9,257 nt of DNA, from contig CAVJHW010000100.1 in assembly GCA_963649395.1 (NCBI GenBank), positions 1-9,257 on the forward strand. Reading direction: 5' to 3'. Below, in pieces: positions 6,789 to 9,257 of the stretch. The DNA comes from Scatomonas sp963649395. GTDB taxonomy: Bacteria > Bacillota > Clostridia > Lachnospirales > Lachnospiraceae. The notes beneath the pieces are model-generated. The model was given only the letters and a program-made list of their open reading frames with translations, was not told the origin of the DNA and ran no database searches. The number at the start of each line of letters is the position of its first letter. The stretch's first letter is position 1. The position numbers were made by a program, and so were the translations under genes.

Positions 6789-7298
6789 ATGATTTATGGG
6801 AAGCCAAGGATTGCACCTACGGCACGTGCCGCCAGGGAGTCTGTCATCTTGGGAGATGTCACTATCGGGGAGAAGAGCAGCGTCTGGTATTATAGTGTGC
6901 TGCGGGGGGATGAATCCTCCATTACCATAGGAAATGAAACGAATATTCAGGAAAATTGCATGATTCACGTCAGCCATGCCCACCCGGTTGTGGTGGGGGA
7001 TGGCGTGACGGTGGGACATCATGCCATTCTCCACAGCTGCAAGATTGGGGATGGCTCCTTAATCGGTATGGGAGCCATTCTCTTGGATGGGGCAGAGATC
7101 GGGCGGGAATGCCTGGTGGCTGCCGGAAGCCTGGTTACAGGCAAGCTCAAGGTGCCGGAGGGCTCTCTGGTCATGGGAAGCCCGGCCAAGGTGGTAAGAC
7201 CCTTGACGGTGGAAGAGCGGCAGAGCCTGCGAGAGAGTAAGGAAACCTATGTGCGGTTGTCTGAGCAACTGACCTGGGAGCCCCTCCGGGACTTTTAA
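6789..7298 (+). CDS. Gamma-class carbonic anhydrase family protein (YrdA/CaiE/PaaY-like hexapeptide protein)
   Basis: The 169-residue protein is a left-handed beta-helix of hexapeptide repeats, which in this family forms trimers binding zinc between subunits. The repeats run from about residue 10 to 137 (ILGDVTIGEKSSVW, ITIGNETNIQEN, VVVGDGVTVG, CKIGDGSLIG, AEIGRECLVA). Candidate metal ligands are H60 (MIHV), H77 and H82 (VGHHAILH); the five-residue spacing of the last two matches Cam-type enzymes. R39 and D41 (LRGD) and Q54 (NIQEN) fit the conserved structural residues. Some members hydrate CO2 and others show no measured activity, so the reaction is not certain. GGGGGGA at 6777-6783 precedes the ATG, 18 nt after the AAA gene, suggesting one transcript. 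The stop codon overlaps that of the convergent GNAT gene. Confidence 0.88.
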   Translation: MIYGKPRIAPTARAARESVILGDVTIGEKSSVWYYSVLRGDESSITIGNETNIQENCMIHVSHAHPVVVGDGVTVGHHAILHSCKIGDGSLIGMGAILLDGAEIGRECLVAAGSLVTGKLKVPEGSLVMGSPAKVVRPLTVEERQSLRESKETYVRLSEQLTWEPLRDF

Positions 7299-7789
7299 AG
7301 CAGCTCGTGGTAGTAGGGGCAGATGTCCTCGTAGTGGCCGTCTTTCATGCGAAAGCCTTTGGGGATCACCCCTAATTGGTTGAAGCCTAAGCGTTCATAG
7401 AGGTGGCGGGCATGGATGTTGGTGGCTACTACTGCATTGAATTGGAGGACACCAAAGCCCAGTCGCTTTCCCTGTACCAGACAGTCAGAGACCAGTTTTT
7501 CTCCGATATGAAGCCCCCGAAGAGCAGAGTCTACGGCATAGCTGGCGTTACAAATATGTCCGCACCGACCTACGTTATTGGGATGGAGGATATAGAGCCC
7601 CAGGATGGCTCCCGTCTCCGGATCCTCGGCGACGGCACTGTAGGTTTGAGAACCAAAAAAATCCCTGCCGGTCTCTGCAGTGAGGCATTCCTCCTGAGGA
7701 AATGCGATGCCATCCTCCACTACCTTATTCCAGATCCGGATCATATCCGGCAGGTCAGCCTCTGTATATTGCCTGACGATGATATTCAT
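7295..7789 (-). CDS. GNAT family N-acetyltransferase
   Basis: The 164-residue protein transfers an acetyl group from acetyl-CoA; the substrate is unknown. A GNAT fold is shown by the N-terminal VRQYTEADLPDMIRIWNKVVEDG, by YAVDSALRGLHIGEKL (residues 84-99, motif A) and by FNAVVATNIHARHLYERLGFNQLGVIPKGFR (117-147, motif B). The CoA loop reads R91-G-L-H94-I-G96, with histidine where most members have glycine (RGxGxG). The combination GHICNASY, QFNAVVATN and LGVIPKGF recalls the group that includes the yeast proline-analogue acetyltransferase Mpr1; this is memory-based and uncertain. The ATG at 7789 follows AAGGAGTG on the - strand. It is the only gene on this strand and splits the + strand genes into two transcription units. 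Its TAA overlaps the stop of the carbonic anhydrase gene. Confidence 0.9.
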   Translation of the reverse strand: MNIIVRQYTEADLPDMIRIWNKVVEDGIAFPQEECLTAETGRDFFGSQTYSAVAEDPETGAILGLYILHPNNVGRCGHICNASYAVDSALRGLHIGEKLVSDCLVQGKRLGFGVLQFNAVVATNIHARHLYERLGFNQLGVIPKGFRMKDGHYEDICPYYHELL

Positions 7790-7824
7790 ACATGAACACT
7801 CCTTTCTACATTAAACAAGTACTC

Positions 7825-7854
7825 ATTCTATCACTCCACCAGAGAAATATGCAA
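7825..7854 (-). promoter_or_regulatory. Candidate promoter of the GNAT gene (extended -10)
   Basis: Reading the - strand, TTGCAT (complement of 7849-7854) is followed after 18 nt by TAGAAT (complement of 7825-7830). The -10 box matches TATAAT at five of six bases and is preceded by TG plus one base, an extended -10 that can make up for the weak -35. Transcription would begin near 7818, leaving a leader of about 30 nt with the ribosome binding site at 7797-7804. Assignment is by eye only. Confidence 0.45.
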
Positions 7855-7902
7855 GTCCGGAAAGAAAGAAATTGGTTACAGTGTCAAAGTGGATATCCAC
7901 AA

Positions 7903-7910
7903 GAGGAGGA
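7903..7910 (+). promoter_or_regulatory. Ribosome binding site that fixes the rluA start
   Basis: GAGGAGGA lies just before ATG 7915, with GGAGG five bases from the start codon. It selects 7915 over the in-frame ATG at 7792, which has no such site and overlaps the region used by the GNAT leader. Confidence 0.75.
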
Positions 7911-7914
7911 TTTG

Positions 7915-8952
7915 ATGGCTGGACGAGTTGTCACAGTGAAGATTGTTGAAAAGGATGCGGGAATCAAGATAGAATCTTACTTGAAGCGCATGCTTGGATT
8001 TTCTCCTAAACAGATCAGCCGTTTGAAGTTCCGGAGGGATGGAATCCGGGTCAATGGTCATCAACAGAGGGTGACTTATGTGCTGCAGACGGGGGATTGC
8101 CTGCAGCTGCTGACGCAGGCGGGAAGTATGGAGGGCTTACTGCCCAAGAAGGTTGGCAAGGATCCTATGGCAGCGAAAAAAACAGGGGAGGATAAAGCTG
8201 TGGCGCAAACCTCTTCCCTGCAGATTTTGTACGAGGACCAGGATCTTCTTCTGGTCTGTAAGCCACCCGGTCTGGTCTGTCATCCCTCTCATGGGCATCA
8301 CGGAGATACCTTGGCCAATCAAGTGGCAGATTATGCAGCCTGCCAGGGGGAGAATTGGTCTATTCGCATGGTTGGCAGACTGGACAAGGATACTTCGGGT
8401 ATTGTAGTCTTTGGGAAAAATGCGGAGACTGCCGCACTTCTTGCCCGTCAAAGGGAGCGAGGAGAATTGAAAAAGGCCTATCTCGCCCTGGCAGAGGGGC
8501 ATTTCTCATGTACGAAAGGGTTAATTGATCTTCCCATAGCAAGGGAGAAGGGCAGTTTGATGCGGATGCGAATCGATCCGGAGGGGAAATCTGCCTTTAC
8601 CTCCTATCAGGTTCTGCATGAGGAGGAGGATTCTTCACTGCTGCTGGTGCAATTGCTGCAAGGCCGAGGGCGTACCCACCAGATAAGGGTTCATCTGGCC
8701 AGTCTGGGACATCCCCTGGTGGGAGATCCCCTGTACGGAAACCTGTCACTTCCTTGGAAGAGAGAATCCCTGGGGAACCATCAGAAGCCGGATCGCCGCA
8801 GGGCCAGTGAGTGCCTAGCTCTTCATGCCTGGCGAGTTGAATTTCGCCACCCCTTTTCCGGCAGACGGATTGAGGTGAAAGCTCCTCTGCCGAAATGGTG
8901 TGGTAGACAGGGCATGAAATTCGGGAAGGGAAACGGGAAGGAAAGGGGTTAG
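7915..8952 (+). CDS. RluA family 23S rRNA-type pseudouridine synthase with S4 domain
   Basis: The enzyme isomerises uridine to pseudouridine in RNA, most likely in 23S rRNA; whether its site is that of RluC, RluD or another member cannot be read from the sequence. The 345-residue protein has an N-terminal S4 RNA-binding domain (about residues 14-66, with IKIESYLKRMLGFSPKQISRLKFRRDGIRVNG-type sequence). A linker rich in Lys, Ala and Gly follows (about 67-100), then the catalytic domain. The catalytic motif is GRLDKDTSG (154-162) with Asp157. GRTHQIRVHLASLGHPLVGDPLYG (252-275) is the second family block. Glycine before RLD, in place of the commoner histidine, is a known Firmicutes-type variant. 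The 34-residue linker is longer than in many relatives, and the C-terminus ends in a basic tail. The stop codon is 4 nt before dxr, so the two are almost certainly cotranscribed. Confidence 0.93.
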   Translation: MAGRVVTVKIVEKDAGIKIESYLKRMLGFSPKQISRLKFRRDGIRVNGHQQRVTYVLQTGDCLQLLTQAGSMEGLLPKKVGKDPMAAKKTGEDKAVAQTSSLQILYEDQDLLLVCKPPGLVCHPSHGHHGDTLANQVADYAACQGENWSIRMVGRLDKDTSGIVVFGKNAETAALLARQRERGELKKAYLALAEGHFSCTKGLIDLPIAREKGSLMRMRIDPEGKSAFTSYQVLHEEEDSSLLLVQLLQGRGRTHQIRVHLASLGHPLVGDPLYGNLSLPWKRESLGNHQKPDRRRASECLALHAWRVEFRHPFSGRRIEVKAPLPKWCGRQGMKFGKGNGKERG

Positions 8953-8956
8953 ACAG

Positions 8957-9257
8957 ATGAAGAAAATTGTAATTTTCGGCTCCACCGGCTCTATCGGAAC
9001 CCAGACACTGGACGTGGTGCGGGAGAAGGGGGATATAGAGGTTTTGGGCTTAAGTGCCTATCATAACATGGACTTATTGGAGAGGCAGATGAGGGAATTT
9101 CATCCCCGGCTGGCGGTGGCCGGTACGGAAGCCCATGCTAGGGATCTGAGGGTAAAGACGGCAGATTTGAACATTCCTATTGCTTCTGGCATGGAGGGCT
9201 TGCTGGAGATGGCCAGGATGGAGGAGGCAGATCTGGCGGTAACAGCAGTGGTAGGAA
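8957..9257 (+). CDS. dxr: 1-deoxy-D-xylulose-5-phosphate reductoisomerase, N-terminal part (3' end outside window)
   Basis: DXR converts 1-deoxy-D-xylulose 5-phosphate to 2-C-methyl-D-erythritol 4-phosphate with NADPH, the committed step of the MEP isoprenoid pathway. The window covers the first 100 codons. MKKIVIFGSTGSIGTQTLDVV contains the NADPH-binding GSTGSIG loop that marks this family. LGLSAYHNMDLLERQMREF and the closing ADLAVTAVVG also fit, the last being the start of the conserved V.A.VG segment. AAAGGGG at 8942-8948 gives a suitable ribosome binding site, and the gap after rluA is only 4 nt. In most Firmicutes dxr sits between cdsA and rseP; here it lies about 5.3 kb downstream of cdsA. 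Its product feeds the isopentenyl units used by uppS in the same window. Confidence 0.95.
   Translation, partial: MKKIVIFGSTGSIGTQTLDVVREKGDIEVLGLSAYHNMDLLERQMREFHPRLAVAGTEAHARDLRVKTADLNIPIASGMEGLLEMARMEEADLAVTAVVG

Larger units (their letters stand above)
7790..7914. other. Divergent intergenic region between the GNAT gene and rluA
   Basis: This 125-nt region must hold signals for the GNAT gene on the - strand and for the rluA-dxr unit on the + strand. The - strand candidate promoter is listed separately. For the + strand I see no -35/-10 pair that I would defend. The + frame of rluA stays open back to ATG 7792, but nothing in that 41-codon stretch resembles the family and it has no ribosome binding site. 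Confidence 0.5.

Noticed and set aside
7280..7320. Possible bidirectional terminator at the carbonic anhydrase/GNAT junction (GCCCCT pairing with AGGGGC)
   Set aside because: Only six pairs across a loop of nearly 30 nt and no T-tract on either side; too weak to call.
7403..7795. Open frame of 130 codons on the + strand opposite the GNAT gene
   Set aside because: The GNAT reading on the other strand has clear family motifs; the + strand product has none.
7882..7887. Perfect -35 hexamer TTGACA on the - strand upstream of the GNAT gene
   Set aside because: No -10 element lies at 16-18 nt from it, so it is probably a chance match.
7792..7914. Upstream ATG start for the rluA-family gene adding 41 residues
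   Set aside because: The added sequence is not protein-like for the family, has no ribosome binding site and overlaps the GNAT control region. ATG 7915 follows GAGGAGGA.

Overview
The window looks like chromosomal DNA of a Gram-positive Clostridia-type bacterium, most likely of the Lachnospiraceae. Evidence: the core order pyrH-frr-uppS-cdsA with tight spacing and strong AGGAGG-type ribosome binding sites; Firmicutes-style protein sequences; moderate GC; and an AAA-ATPase-like/PD-(D/E)XK protein of a family often found in several copies in gut Clostridia and Bacteroidota. The family-level assignment is inference. I see no rRNA, tRNA, CRISPR array, insertion sequence or phage gene.

Region 1 (about 1-3669, all +) is a compact biosynthetic and translation cluster. 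It holds the 3' end of an aspartate kinase gene, then pyrH (UMP kinase), frr (ribosome recycling factor), uppS (undecaprenyl diphosphate synthase) and cdsA (phosphatidate cytidylyltransferase). Gaps are 17 and 28 nt, then 65 nt holding a GC-rich hairpin, and uppS overlaps cdsA by 10 nt. Several products feed the envelope: aspartyl phosphate towards lysine/DAP, UMP towards UDP-sugars, the undecaprenyl carrier, and CDP-diacylglycerol.

Region 2 (3670-7298, +) starts with a 125-nt hairpin-rich spacer. It is followed by rseP (site-2 protease with two PDZ domains, probable TTG start), an AAA-ATPase-like protein with a C-terminal PD-(D/E)XK nuclease-like domain, and a gamma-class carbonic anhydrase family protein. 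Gaps of 18 nt each suggest cotranscription.

Region 3 (7295-9257) has one gene on the - strand, a GNAT acetyltransferase whose stop codon overlaps that of the carbonic anhydrase gene. A 125-nt divergent intergenic region follows, then rluA-family pseudouridine synthase and the start of dxr on the + strand. dxr runs off the window.

The main departure from the textbook layout is that dxr, normally between cdsA and rseP in Firmicutes, is absent there and sits about 5.3 kb downstream behind rluA. Three genes not usually part of this cluster (AAA/PD-(D/E)XK, carbonic anhydrase, GNAT) lie between rseP and rluA. I found no convincing novel multi-gene system. The gene least explained by housekeeping is the AAA/PD-(D/E)XK protein.
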